Part shown: piece by piece, positions 20,777 through 31,222 of the stretch | How the letters are laid out: each line of letters opens with the position of its first letter | How positions within the stretch are numbered: the stretch's first letter is position 1 | Source: Clavaria fumosa | Taxonomy: Eukaryota > Basidiomycota > Agaricomycetes > Agaricales > Clavariaceae | Direction: 5' to 3' | Assembly (NCBI GenBank): GCA_951802425.1 | Contig: OX637798.1 | Coordinates: 3,658,001-3,722,000 of the forward strand | Length of the DNA: 64,000 nucleotides | The notes under the pieces: model-generated | The model's database searches: none | Seen by the model: only the letters and a program-made list of their open reading frames with translations | Told to the model about the DNA's origin: nothing | Translations under genes and position numbers: made by a program

Positions 20777-22678
20777 ATGGATGGGCCAGAGGTTATCGCT
20801 GACTCGGAGCAGTCTGTTCAGCCGAGCCTCACTATATCATCCGGCGGCCAGAACGAGCCGGGCGCCCCAGTCGCGAGTAGGAAACGCGTCTTGTCCAACG
20901 CGTCTGTCTCAGAAATCGAGACCAACGCCCTCAGAAGGAAGCGCCCCCGCGTCACGTCGGTATCTACTAGGGTTATCCGCGCGTCACAGACGGACTGCTT
21001 CTTCCCTGAGCCAGCCGTTCGTGTCTTTCATGTCTATCTACGCGTCTAGATGACGTTTAGTCACCGCTAACACTCTCATTTGGCCAGCTCGATCGTTTAC
21101 CCAGGAGCATTCACGACGACGACGCGCCCACCATCGACGCGCCCTACAGGCACTCTCGCGCCCTCAGCCGCGGCTCGTCCTACTCGGCCGTCTCCGTAAC
21201 TTCCTCGGTCACTGCTACAGCCCGCCGCTACGCACACGGGCATTCTCGCTCTCAGTCCGTCGCGAGTGCTCTTACTTATGTCCGCCTAGGCTCCGTCTGT
21301 TCCGACGCTCCATCCATGTCCTCCGCCATGGCAGACGGGATGGCTTTCCTCCGGCGCACCGTCTCCGAAGCGTCCCTTCAGGAGCCGCCACCGCTGTCCG
21401 TCACACGCCCGGAGACCTCCGCGCAGTACCACCTCCGCAATACCAAGGTGACGATCGACTTCAGCCTACCCACGGGTTCCCCAACAGGCATGCTCCCGAT
21501 GAGCTGGTCTTCACACAATATCGTGGTGTTTGCCCGCGGGAACCGCGTGCACTACAAGAGCGTTGGCGGCATGGCTGGCGCGCTCGCGAGTGGCGACGAC
21601 ATTATCGGGCAGCTCTGCCGTGTGTCTGACACGCGCGGCGACTTGCGTGCCATTGAGTGCGCCGGCACGGACGCGCCCCATCTCGTTGCCCTCGGCACCA
21701 GTACCGGTTACGTCCAGATCTGGGACCTCACCGCGCGAAAGGCGACCGCGAGTTGGACCACAAAGGGCGTCTCGGCCATCAAGTGGAACGGCTCCGTTCT
21801 GACTGTCGGACTTGTGAAGGGTACCATACAGCATTTCGACATACGCATCAAAGAAATGTCTAAGTTGAAGGAACAAGCAAGGAAGGTGACCCGCCATCAG
21901 ACCAGGATCTCTAGCCTTGCTTGGAACTGTGAAGGCAAGCTGTTGGCAAGCGGCGACGAGAGTGGAATGATCCACTGCTGGGACGCGAGGTCTAGCGTTC
22001 CGCTGGACGTGGGCGAAATGGTCCAGAGGCGCAAGAAAATGCAGCACGGTGGCATTATTACGGTTAGAAATCACTGATTCAAAATGAGGTGCTCTCACAC
22101 AATGATTGTTTTAGGCTCTCGCGTGGTGTCCATGGAAACCCAAGTTGTTTGCTTCTGGGGATTCCGCCACGGATGGGACAGGCACTGTCTGCTTGTGGGA
22201 CGTCAATCCGAGTTCCTCTTATCAAGGCACCTCTGCACCAGAAAAGCTTCAGCCCAGGGCGCAGATAACCTCCTTGCACTTCTCTCCTCACTGCAAGGAA
22301 CTCCTCAGCACGCACGGCCCAGGCCCAATGCCCGAGATCATGGAGGACCGCGAGGCTACACCTATGCCGGCGACCGGCGTACCTTTCGCGCCTTCCTTAT
22401 CATCCTCGTCTTCATCTGCGTCTTCGTTGTTTCCCGCGGGCCCAAACAAGGGCATGGCCAACTCAATCGCAGTGCACACTGTCCCATCGCTGCAGCATGT
22501 TGTGACAGTCGCCGCGACGTCCTCCAAGGGACTCAGCGGGAGTGTGCTCAATGCGAGCGCAACCAAGGTGATGATCGTCGTGCCTGAAGATGGGAAGTTA
22601 AAAGTTTGGGACGTGTGGGGAAAACTCAGGGAAGGAAAGAAGCATTCGAGCTTCATGGGCAAGAACACCATTCGGTAA
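20777..22678 (+). CDS. Cdc20/Cdh1-family WD40 protein (APC/C activator-like)
   Basis: Three exons are proposed: 20777-21016, 21088-22062 and 22115-22678, giving 592 residues. The WD40 part starts near residue 210 and follows Cdc20 motif by motif: LVALGTSTGYVQIWDL, VSAIKWNGSVLTVG, GTIQHFDIR, LAWNCEGKLLASGDESG, ALAWCPWKPKLFASG, then LHFSPHCKELLSTHG. The protein ends in Ile-Arg, the IR tail with which Cdc20 and Cdh1 bind APC/C TPR subunits. The N-terminal 200 residues are Ser/Arg-rich and probably disordered. No clean C-box (D-R-F/Y-I-P) is present; the nearest are T-D-C-F-F-P before and L-D-R-L-P-R after intron 1. The family assignment is firm, but whether it is Cdc20, Cdh1 or a meiotic Ama1-like member is open. 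Confidence 0.85.
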
Positions 22679-22873
22679 GATGAAGATGAAGGCGGCTTGT
22701 TGTAATGCAACCGGTACTTTTTTCTCTTCCTTTCTTTTCTGTAACGGAAGTCTATAAACTCCTCTCGCACATGAAATGTCTGGGATTTACTTGCTATATC
22801 ACATCTATGCACTCAACCCCATGCTACACATTATATCTACTGCAGGAGATGGTGTTACTGTAAATATTTATTG
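22679..22873. other. 3' region of the Cdc20-like gene
   Basis: T-rich sequence (CTTTTTTCTCTTCCTTTCTT near 22716) follows the stop codon. No other signal was seen. Confidence 0.4.
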
Positions 22874-24335
22874 ATGGACTTTACCATTCTTGACTCTGAT
22901 CGTGTTGGATCGCAGCCTCCACCTGCTAAGCGGCCCCGCATGGCCCTATAGCTATAACGCGGTCCATCTACTACTCGCAAAGTACAGCATCACCACGTTG
23001 TCCTCACGTACCTCGTCTCTTGCACATCAATTTCTCTCCCAGTATTGCCTTCTGCTCGATTTTATTATTGCACCGCAACTTGCAACAGAACGCCAGAAAA
23101 CCCCTCTCCAAATCCACACCGCATTTGAGCGCCATCCTCGCGTGCCGCGAAGGCAGCCAACCCATTCTCTACTTTCCACTTTAACAACCTTAGTTCACTA
23201 CCTCCCGCATTCACAACCACCTTCGTCGTCTGCCTTGAGCGGCTTCTCCGTAGGTGTCAACTCCCTTTCGCACCTAGAGCTTGAGCACTGTCCCTCGTCG
23301 CTGCGTTCTTTCTTTGCACGGCTTGCGACGTTTAAGCTTGCTACGTATGCAGGTAAGCCTGCGCCCGTAGGTGTTGTGGCTGGATAAACGAAGGCAAGGA
23401 CCACCTTGTATGTCGCCTGTGTAGTGTCTCATGGGCATACCAGCGCTCCAGGATCCTGTATGCCACCTCCAGCACCGTCAGAATTGGTCATCCTCGTGTT
23501 CCTCTTCGGCTGGTCGATCGCCCTGGCCGCTGCACCTTGATGGCCGTCGGCGGAGCAGCCTCTCCATCTCCCGGACGACGTCCGCTGTGCCCTCCGCGCC
23601 TCCCACACCGAGGCTGTACCGCCCGCGCTCCGTCACGCCGATGCGCGTGACGCAGCATGACCGCCACGACGGTGCCGACGAGGACGACGACTCCATCTCA
23701 GTAGGCCTTGCCCGCCGCCGTCGCACGCACGCCGCGCATGTCGAATCTGCGCCACCCTCGCCCGAGGGCGTGAGCCGTCTGCTGAGTGCGCTCGCGGGCG
23801 GCCGCGCGCGGGGCAGGGGCGCCGCTGCTGTACTGCTCGCTCTGCCAGCGACACGTGGGGCTGTGGGCCTTTGCTTCGTTCGAGACGCCATCCGTGTCGT
23901 CCAGCGAGTCATCTGAGTCCTTGTCTACGGTGATGCAGACCATGATTGCCAGTCAGCTGCGTGCACCACGGGCACAAAGGCCATTTGAAGTGCTCAAGGA
24001 ACATCGCGCATATTGCCCCTACGTCGTGCCCTCGACTGTGCTGCCGTCGTTGCCCGTACCGCTGTCCCCGCCTTCCGTGTATACCCCCGCAGAGGTCAGC
24101 GCTACAAACTATGGGCCTCGTGAAAATCATCCTTCGCAGGACTTGCAACAACAACGTTGTCTCAGGCATCTCAGCAGGGCAGTGCTAGGGAAGGCTGGCG
24201 CGCGGTGTTGACCATCGCGGCACAGCGTGGTCTAACAACCCGCGAGAGGTGTGCGTCGACTGAATGGGATACTGAGGCCGAAATACCTCCAGGCGAGGAG
24301 GGGGAGAATGTGGAGCATCAAGGCGCATGGGGTAA
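22874..24335 (+). pseudogene. C3HC zinc-finger (NIPA/Rsm1-like) gene remnant
   Basis: Pieces of one protein are recognisable in order but in different frames: MDFTILDSD...PPPAKRPR (22874), LLLAKYSI, KSTPHLSAILA, FNNLSSLPP, SSLRSFFARLATFKLATYAGKP (23296), CGWINEGKDHLVCRLCSVSW (23371), VFLFGWSIA (23490), YCSLCQRHVGLWAFAS (23832), PFEVLKEHRAYCPYVV (23980) and EGWRAVLTIA (24193). These follow fungal C3HC/Rsm1-like nuclear proteins. About 100 residues are missing between CRLCSVSW and the next block, only about 30 bp away, which removes the distal His and Cys zinc ligands. Frameshifts and stops break the rest. Introns cannot explain the missing finger because there is no room for it. Symbol withheld; the intact family is implicated in mRNA export or cell-cycle control. 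Confidence 0.75.
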
Positions 24336-25216
24336 GTTACTTGCGTTTTTTATACCTTGGGAAATGGTGTTTCTCATTCTTTGGCTGTTCTGTATATGTT
24401 TTCACTCAGTCCCGGTATACCTGTCTTCCCCACCACCTACCTGAGAAGTGCAAGAGCATTCTGGAGACCAATGAAAGCAGGAAACTGAAGCCCCGAAGAA
24501 GACTTGATCTTTGCCAGGGTAGTGTCAAGAGCTTTGTGTATGGTGATGATGCTGGTAGTGTTGATGAAAGATATACCTGGTGCTTATCAATGCTGCACAG
24601 TGTGACAGTCATGATTTGATGTGACATTGCCCCTTGATCTGCTCAAGCTGAACCCTTTTCTGAATTGTATCAGAATGCTTCTGAACAACAGAGAATTGCA
24701 TGCTTTGACCATCTGTATCACATGTTGTTTTTATCTGCTGCTGTTTTTGTTTTTTTAGTGAATGGTTCAATGAGGCCCATCATGATTACATCAGGCAAAA
24801 TATTGATTGTTGGACACCAATATGGCACAAGTGCATTGAGCAGGGTAGACAAGTGAGGTGAATGGTGCCAGCTCTGATAGAGCAACCCACCTCTAGTCTA
24901 TGCTCTTTTTTCCATTCCTAAATGTGATCCCACACACCTCAGCTCTCCCTTCACTCCTTCCTTTGCTGTGTGCCAACAGTAAGAGCAGCATAGATGACAC
25001 AAGCAGGGTGGCCACTGCAGTGCAAGCAAGGTGAGCAGGATAGGCAGGGCTTGTTGTCCTCCGGCTGTGACATACATTGATGGGTAGGGTGACATGCTGG
25101 ATGTGGACTCTGAAGGTCTGAGTTGACTGGGGACAGGTGGGAGCAGGAACTGAAAGGACTGGGGAGTTGGTGCAATAAGAGTGAGCAACACAAGTGGTGT
25201 AAGTAGGATAGGCATA
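24336..25216. other. Unassigned, low-complexity right part
   Basis: 24340-24860 has short ORFs with no family I recognise. 24890-25215 is low-complexity with GCAAGGTGAGCAGGATAGGC-like words that recur around 49180-49400. The three overlapping minus-strand ORFs there reflect composition and are left out. Confidence 0.3.
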
Positions 25217-25532
25217 GGGTGTAACACGGGTACAAGTAACCCGCACGGGTTTCCTGGCGGGTACGGGTACGGGTAGGGTACGGGTAAGGATTCTGCTACC
25301 CGTGCGCTTTAAAATGAGCCCTAGAACATCCAAAATGGACAGGAATTGAGTGAGATATGCTTATAACAATCTGCAATCACTGTTTCAAGCATATCTCACT
25401 CAATTCTTGTCTGTTTTGATTGTTCTAGGGCTCATTTTGATGGGTAAACCTGCTGGGTATGGGTAGGGTTACACCCCGGGTGCAGGTATGGGTCAGCATT
25501 GAGATACCCGCAGGTTTACCCATGTTACACCC
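25217..25532. mobile_element. Palindromic TA-flanked element, copy C (second subfamily)
   Basis: The 316-bp element has ends GGGTGTAACACGGGT and, reversed, GGGTGTAACATGGGT, flanked by TA. The core palindrome pairs GCCCTAGAACATCC with its complement near 25425 and is almost perfect over about 45 bp per arm. Between end and core lies a run of five GGG tracts (25259-25284) with 2-3 bp spacers. It differs from copies A and B in end sequence but shares the general plan and several core words. Confidence 0.8.
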
Positions 25533-25982
25533 TAGATAGGCATCAGCAGTGCCAGGATGACAAGCAAGAGCACAGTAAACACATACATTACTCAAGCAGA
25601 TATATAATATGCACATACACTGTCTACCAAACTTGTCCCACTGGTGTCACCCCATGCTGCTCACCCCAATTGCACCATCCACCCTGCTTGTGCTGCCTGG
25701 ATGCCCACATCTTATAAAGTCAGTTCAGTTGTGAGTTGAGTCAGTATCAAAGCTTGAATGCATGTGTTTCAAAGTGTGTGGCCCACAGCTATCAACATAT
25801 GGGGGAGACACAATTGCTGAATGAAGTCACTTGGGAAGAGACAGGAGAGCAGACAACAATACAAGGGCAATGGTATGCTGGTATATGGGTGACTATCTGA
25901 TAGTGCCAGAGGGGCAGCAGGGAGCACCTCATATAGAGGAGGGCTTGAATGGATGCTAGATAGAATGGAAGAAGAAGGCCCA
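25533..25982. other. No gene recognised
   Basis: CpG-poor sequence with CA/TG-rich words. ORFs at 25769-26038 (minus) run into the duplicated segment and show no motif. Confidence 0.3.
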
Positions 25983-26469
25983 CCTAGCTGTAAAACAAAT
26001 GGCCAATGCAAGTTTGGCCACATAATAAAAAACTGCAAAATGTGTTATAGGAACCTTGTAGACATGTTCTATAGGTAAAACAATACAACTTTTGTATGGA
26101 TCATGTCTCACCCCACTTGCTACTTCAAAAGATCCCCTGGTTTTCATTTTGGCCTCTTCCTAGTGTATCATTACAAAGAATAGCATATTGTACAATACGT
26201 AGGCATGGGAGGCCTATGAAACTTTGAGGAGACATTCTCTATAGTATATCAATGGTTTATGGCCACTTACCTGATCCCCTAAGCTTCTACTTTCAAAGAT
26301 CCCCTGAAAATGCCCAAAAAACTCATTTTCCCAGGATCTTTGGACCTGGACACTAAAACACTTATGTAAAGCACCCACACCCTTTCCCTATACCCCCTCT
26401 AACCCCCCATACCATTCACTACCAAGTGGCCAATGCTCCACTTTCTGCTACCCACAACACTTGGCCAAT
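25983..26469. repeat. Segmental duplication, copy I, left part
   Basis: This matches 53245-53732 almost base for base from CCTAGCTGTAAAACAAATGG to ACTTGGCCAAT. It ends with the 5-bp CCAAT duplicated by the first Ty3 insertion. The duplicated segment has no gene. Confidence 0.85.
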
Positions 26470-26759
26470 TATCAGACTGGGTCTCACACAACTTAAGCGT
26501 AAGGTCATGACGACAATACTAAGATAAGGGGAAAAGGGTACAAGAATGGAAAAGACGTAGTATATATAGCGAACGCTTCGGCATTTGCCAGCGTTCCCAC
26601 GCTCGGACCTCTTGGATCACGTGATGCGCCCAGGCCCAGGTCATGTGATCTTACGATTATGTAATCTGACCACAGCCACAGGTCATGTGACCTTCCAACA
26701 ACCCTCCCCAGTTTCTCCACAACTGCACTTTGGGATGGCTTACATAAGCGATCCTAACA
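26470..26759 (-). repeat. 3' LTR of Ty3 element 1
   Basis: 290 bp. On the minus strand it begins TGTTAGGATCG and ends CCAGTCTGATA. It contains a TATA box (CGCTATATATACTACG read on the minus strand, near 26560). It carries 7 bp (CACGCTC near 26600) that the 5' LTR lacks. Confidence 0.9.
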
Positions 26760-26770
26760 TCACCCCCCTC

Positions 26771-29700
26771 TTAAGGCTGGGCGTCCCGACCAGCTAGCTT
26801 GGCCTTGTCGGGGTGGGAGAGGAAGAAGTCCCGGAGAAGCAATGTTACGTTAGTGAGGTTCCTACGGGGCTCCCAAGTGTTTTCCTCCACTGGATATCCC
26901 AACCACTTCACCAAGTACTTCACCCCACGTCCCACCTTCTTAACATCAAGGATTGCCTCCACATCATACTCCAGGTGGTCGTCATCAATCGTAGGGGGTG
27001 GAGGGGGAGGCAGGTTCTGAGAAGGGAAGGAGGGGGGGTGGTATGGTGTCAACAGCAACTCATTGAAGACCCGATGGATGCGCCAGGCCCGAGGGAGCTT
27101 GAGGCGATACCCAGCAGGTCCCACCTTCTCCTCAACTGCAAAGGGGCCTGCTCTCTTGTTGTCAAGCTTTTTACAGGGCCGGTCCATCTTCAAGTTTCTA
27201 GTATCCAGCCAGACCAGATCTCCCTCAGAGTACTCCCGACTTGGGTGTTTCCCCTTATCGTAGCTCTTCTTCATCGCTGCCACTGCTTTCTCCATTGCCT
27301 CCTTGGCTGCTCTTCGGGACTCCGTGAGCTTAGCCATCCACTCGTCTGCCACCGGGTTCACCTCAGAAGGTGGCCGGAGCCCCCCATTCCATGGGTGTCG
27401 TCCATAATCGAGGAAGAAAGGTGTCTGTCCTGTTGCTGAGTGCTCACGATTATTAAGAGCAAACTCCGCAGTGGACAACCATTCAGCCCAGTCATCCTGG
27501 AGATGGTCCACATAAGCCCGGAGATAGATCTCCATCTCCTGGTTCGCCCGTTCCGTCTGTCCATCAGTCTGTGGATGAAAGGCAGTACTTGGATTTGCCT
27601 TTACCCGGATCATGGAGTAGAACTCCTTCATGAAGCGGGACACAAACTGGGACCCCCGGTCACTCACAACCTTGTGAGGGACTCCATGGTCACGAAACAC
27701 TCGATCCCGGAGGAGACGCGCCGCTCCAAGTCCTGTGAGGTCAAGCCCAATCGCTTCGAGCAGTGTCCGTTTCGTGAATTTGTCGACAATAACAAGGATG
27801 GCATTATGTCCACAGGAGAGGGGGAGGGGACCGACTATGTCCCATGAAATCACCGACCAGGGACCATCGGGCACCAGATGGGGGTGCAGTGGGGCAGCAT
27901 GCTTGGTACGGTCGGGCTTCGTCCGCTGGCATGTCTCACACCCCTGGGCATACCGATCCGCATCTTTTACCATGTCCGGCCACCAATAACCCTTCACTAG
28001 TGCTGCTCTCAACTTCCGGGGCCCAGGGTGTCCAGCAGCGGGGAGGTCATGCTCAAACTCGAGAACGGCCTCACGAGCTCCTAGGGGGACCCAAGTGACT
28101 ATCCCCTTCCGCCAGAGTCCAGCACGATCTCGTGTCCACTCATCATCAAGCTCCTCCGGCTTCTGTATGTGTACCGCGCTATTTTTCTGGAGTAGCGTCT
28201 CCATTTCCGATGTGAATGACACACGGACTTCCGTTTCCGGGAAAACCTGCACCGGTGCATCCTCCTCCACCATCTCTCCATAGTCCGGTCTCCGGGAGAG
28301 TGCATCTGCCTTTGTATTCGACTTGCCAGTGCGATACTTTATCTCAAAGTCAAAGCACTGGAGCTCTCCAACCCAACAAACCTGCCTCGGCTTCAACTTC
28401 TGGGGCTTCCGGAAGTACTGGAGGTTTGCATGGTCTGTCCAGATCTCAATTGTCTCCTCTGCTCCAATGAGGTATGGTCGCCACTCGCGAAGTGCCCGAA
28501 TCACAGCCAAGAACTCCTTGTCGTACACATCGTAGTTCTTCTCAGCTGCAGTGAGGGCCTTGGAGATATAGTCAACAACTCTCCAGGTTCCATCCATCTG
28601 CTGCTGCGAGAGCACTCCACCAGTTGCCAGGTTGCTTGCATCTGTCTCTACCTTCCATCTCCCTTTGTCCTGAGGCAGAGCCAAGACCGGGGCCGATACG
28701 AGTGCCTGGCGGAGATCTCGGAAGGCTGCTTCCTCCTCCTCCTCCCATTTCCATGGAACATTCCCAGTCAGCCGGAAGAGTGGCTTTGCCCGGGCAGAAA
28801 GATTCGGGATGTGTCGGCGGAGGTAGTTCAGCATTCCATTGAACCTCTGGACATCCTTCACATTCTTGGGACGTGGCCAATCTCGGACTGCCGCACCCTT
28901 GGCCGGATCATGCTCTAGTCTGTTGTGGGAGATCTTCATCCCCAGGAAGATGATCTCGCTCTTCTCAAACTCGCATTTACTGAGTTTGAGACACAACCCA
29001 TTCTCTCCAAACTTCCTCAAGACCCGATCCATCCAGTACCGGTGTGTAGCCAAGTCCTCTGCAAACACAATGACATCATCCACATAGGCCCTCACATGTC
29101 CTCCTGCAATCTCCTCCCTCAACACATGATTCATGAAGCGTTGGAAGGTAGCAGGGGCATTCTGCAGTCCAAACCACATGACAGCTGGTTCAAAGAGTCC
29201 ACGGGGTGTCAGGAAGGCGCAGCGGTGCTGGTGCTCGGGCCAGACCTGCATAGATGGGAAACCTCCCTTTGCATCAATCTTAGAGTAGATCGACGCTCCT
29301 TTAAGCACATCCACTGTGTCTCGGATGCGGGGGAGGGGGTACTTGTCCTTGATCAGGTGTGCATTCAGCCTCGAGTAGTCGATGATTGGCCGCAGTTTGT
29401 CCTTCTCATGTTTGAAGGGGAAGGGGCTGGCATACGGGGATTTTGAGGGCCGGATTCGTCCAGAAGCAAGCTGCTCATCCACCCAACGGTTCATCTCCAC
29501 CATCTCCTGCCGTGTCAAAGAATACAGCTTGGAGGAGAGGTGCTCAGGGTCCTTTTTGAACTCGATCTTAATATCGAAGTCTGGTCGGGAGCGGGGAAGT
29601 TCATCCCACTTCGCTTCACTAAACACCAAAGGGTAGCGGCTGGGCCAATCGGGGGTAGGGCCAGAGTTGGGAAAACGGGTGTCCAGAATACTCGTGGATG

Positions 29701-30622
29701 CGAGGGTACTCGTTTTCAGGGGTGCAGAGGCTCGAGGGGATGGGGAACACTGTGGGGGGCAGCGGGTAAGGCTCAGCTCTGCCTTCTGCCAGTCGATATC
29801 CGGGTTATGCCGCTTGAGCCAGTCATGCCCAAGGATGACCTTGTGGGACTGGGTCTTTCCCAGCAGAAAGTGGATCCACTCCTGGTGGTCACCAACTCTC
29901 ACCAGCACCTCTATCCCATACCGGACCTTTCCATTCCTGTTCTGTGTCCCATCCACATTATACATGGTGATTGGGTTCAGCAGGAGAGATGGCTCCAGTC
30001 CCACTCCTTTCGCCCACTCCAAATCCATGAAGCAGTTGGTGCACCCTGAGTCAACAAGGGCCTTCATTGTGGTCCCTTTGCCAGTGCTGAAAGCCTCCAA
30101 GTGCACCTGGATGGCTAGCTCTCGTGGCACATGTTTCCGCACTTCTGGCCGCACTCTGGTTAGGCGCTCTGCCAGTCTCACTTCCTCCTTCACCTCAGCC
30201 CCAATTCGGGTATGTCTCCGCTGCAAGATAGTATATCGGGGTATACTTGCAGCAGGCACAGGGACGGAAAGGGGGCTGGCACACTTCTTCTCCCCAGTGG
30301 GAGTCCTCCTCTCTCTCTCACACAGCTCTATGCAGGCTCGGAGCCATGCAATCTCTTTCTCATATCCCTCCACCATTTGGGGGGCACATGGTGCTGCCCG
30401 GGTTTGGGCCCTTGGGACCTGCAGACACGTATCAGGCAGGGGGCAGAAACGGACAGCATGGCCAGTCTGGTGGCATCGGAAACAACATCTCTCATCAGCA
30501 GGGGCCCATCCTCGGGCCATGGCCACATCTGGAGTACACAGCAGAGGGGTCACAAGAGGTTGCGAAACGGTCACGGCAGGTCGCGGTAGGGTCGCGGTGG
30601 GTCGCGCGGGGGTCACAGTGGG
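26771..30622 (-). CDS. Ty3 element 1 Pol (with Gag zinc knuckle) and chromodomain
   Basis: One open frame of about 1280 residues. Counting from GTG at 30616, a CCHC knuckle lies at 45-58 (C-X2-C-X4-H-X4-C), the protease site V-D-S-G at 188-191, and the RT palm Y-V-D-D near 525. RNase H (V-E-T-D-A-S-N) follows, then the integrase HHCC domain, the D,D-35-E core (S-W-D-I-V-G, V-S-D-R-G-S, and the following glutamate) and a C-terminal chromodomain (LVKWLGYPVEENTWEP). It should make and integrate cDNA, and the chromodomain should steer insertion to heterochromatin. No frameshift or stop is seen inside. The frame is continuous with Gag except for one TGA at 30623-30625, so the listed start is the end of that stop and not an initiation site. 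Confidence 0.92.
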   Translation of the reverse strand, partial: PTVTPARPTATLPRPAVTVSQPLVTPLLCTPDVAMARGWAPADERCCFRCHQTGHAVRFCPLPDTCLQVPRAQTRAAPCAPQMVEGYEKEIAWLRACIELCERERRTPTGEKKCASPLSVPVPAASIPRYTILQRRHTRIGAEVKEEVRLAERLTRVRPEVRKHVPRELAIQVHLEAFSTGKGTTMKALVDSGCTNCFMDLEWAKGVGLEPSLLLNPITMYNVDGTQNRNGKVRYGIEVLVRVGDHQEWIHFLLGKTQSHKVILGHDWLKRHNPDIDWQKAELSLTRCPPQCSPSPRASAPLKTSTLASTSILDTRFPNSGPTPDWPSRYPLVFSEAKWDELPRSRPDFDIKIEFKKDPEHLSSKLYSLTRQEMVEMNRWVDEQLASGRIRPSKSPYASPFPFKHEKDKLRPIIDYSRLNAHLIKDKYPLPRIRDTVDVLKGASIYSKIDAKGGFPSMQVWPEHQHRCAFLTPRGLFEPAVMWFGLQNAPATFQRFMNHVLREEIAGGHVRAYVDDVIVFAEDLATHRYWMDRVLRKFGENGLCLKLSKCEFEKSEIIFLGMKISHNRLEHDPAKGAAVRDWPRPKNVKDVQRFNGMLNYLRRHIPNLSARAKPLFRLTGNVPWKWEEEEEAAFRDLRQALVSAPVLALPQDKGRWKVETDASNLATGGVLSQQQMDGTWRVVDYISKALTAAEKNYDVYDKEFLAVIRALREWRPYLIGAEETIEIWTDHANLQYFRKPQKLKPRQVCWVGELQCFDFEIKYRTGKSNTKADALSRRPDYGEMVEEDAPVQVFPETEVRVSFTSEMETLLQKNSAVHIQKPEELDDEWTRDRAGLWRKGIVTWVPLGAREAVLEFEHDLPAAGHPGPRKLRAALVKGYWWPDMVKDADRYAQGCETCQRTKPDRTKHAAPLHPHLVPDGPWSVISWDIVGPLPLSCGHNAILVIVDKFTKRTLLEAIGLDLTGLGAARLLRDRVFRDHGVPHKVVSDRGSQFVSRFMKEFYSMIRVKANPSTAFHPQTDGQTERANQEMEIYLRAYVDHLQDDWAEWLSTAEFALNNREHSATGQTPFFLDYGRHPWNGGLRPPSEVNPVADEWMAKLTESRRAAKEAMEKAVAAMKKSYDKGKHPSREYSEGDLVWLDTRNLKMDRPCKKLDNKRAGPFAVEEKVGPAGYRLKLPRAWRIHRVFNELLLTPYHPPSFPSQNLPPPPPPTIDDDHLEYDVEAILDVKKVGRGVKYLVKWLGYPVEENTWEPRRNLTNVTLLLRDFFLSHPDKAKLAGRDAQP

Positions 30623-31222
30623 TCACGGTGTCCGTTCCGTGAGTATCCCATCCAGTCGCCTTTGCTGGGCATCAAGCCTCTCAGCCAGCACCTTCCATTC
30701 TCCATATGTCTCTGGCATCGGGGAGACACCATAGATTCTCTCCACCAACCTCCTACTCAGGTTCAACTCCAGCCAATGGACTAGGATTCCTGAGTCCTTC
30801 TCTGCACTCAACTTCGCCCGTCGGAACAGCATCTCGAATTTTGCGAAGAACTCTGGTGCTGTCATGGCACCCTGTTTCAGCCCTGCAATATCGGCAAGGG
30901 CAGTCACACGGTCATTCGGGTCATCGAATGCGCGCTTCATCTCCTCCACAAACTCTGCCCAGGTTCCGGCCTCGCCACTACCCAGGATCTCTTCCGCCTT
31001 CATATTCGCCCACTCTGCAGCGAATCCTTCTCCAGTAATTTTGCTCAGAGCAAGAAGGACCTTCACCAGGTCCACAGCATAGACAGTTGGGTTCGCCATA
31101 AACAGGAGGCGAAGGGATCGGAGGAACGTACAGAAGTTCCTTTTCTGCCCATCAAAGGGGGCAACAGATAGGTCAAGCCTCATAGGTTGGGCTACAGGCG
31201 GGGCGACATGGTCTGCCATCAC
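30623..31222 (-). CDS. Ty3 element 1 Gag, ended by an in-frame TGA before the zinc knuckle
   Basis: 199 residues starting MMADHVAPPVAQPMRLDLSV. The capsid-like part carries F-L-R-S-L-R-L-L-F, ALSKITGEGFAAEWANM and the conserved R-A-F-D-D-P-N. The stop TGA follows R-T-P and the same frame continues into Pol. The related Gag of element 2 continues past this point through a zinc knuckle, so the stop is either a CGA-to-TGA mutation in a repeated GACC-rich stretch or a readthrough site. The former seems more likely, because the other elements have no stop there. Confidence 0.85.
   Translation of the reverse strand: MMADHVAPPVAQPMRLDLSVAPFDGQKRNFCTFLRSLRLLFMANPTVYAVDLVKVLLALSKITGEGFAAEWANMKAEEILGSGEAGTWAEFVEEMKRAFDDPNDRVTALADIAGLKQGAMTAPEFFAKFEMLFRRAKLSAEKDSGILVHWLELNLSRRLVERIYGVSPMPETYGEWKVLAERLDAQQRRLDGILTERTP

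Noticed and set aside
23478..23943. Minus-strand Arg/Ser-rich ORFs over the C3HC remnant
   Set aside because: The plus strand carries recognisable pieces of the C3HC protein in order, and the minus frames are compositional.
26813..31082. Many plus-strand ORFs across Ty3 element 1
   Set aside because: All lie opposite the intact Gag-Pol frame and have no motif of their own.
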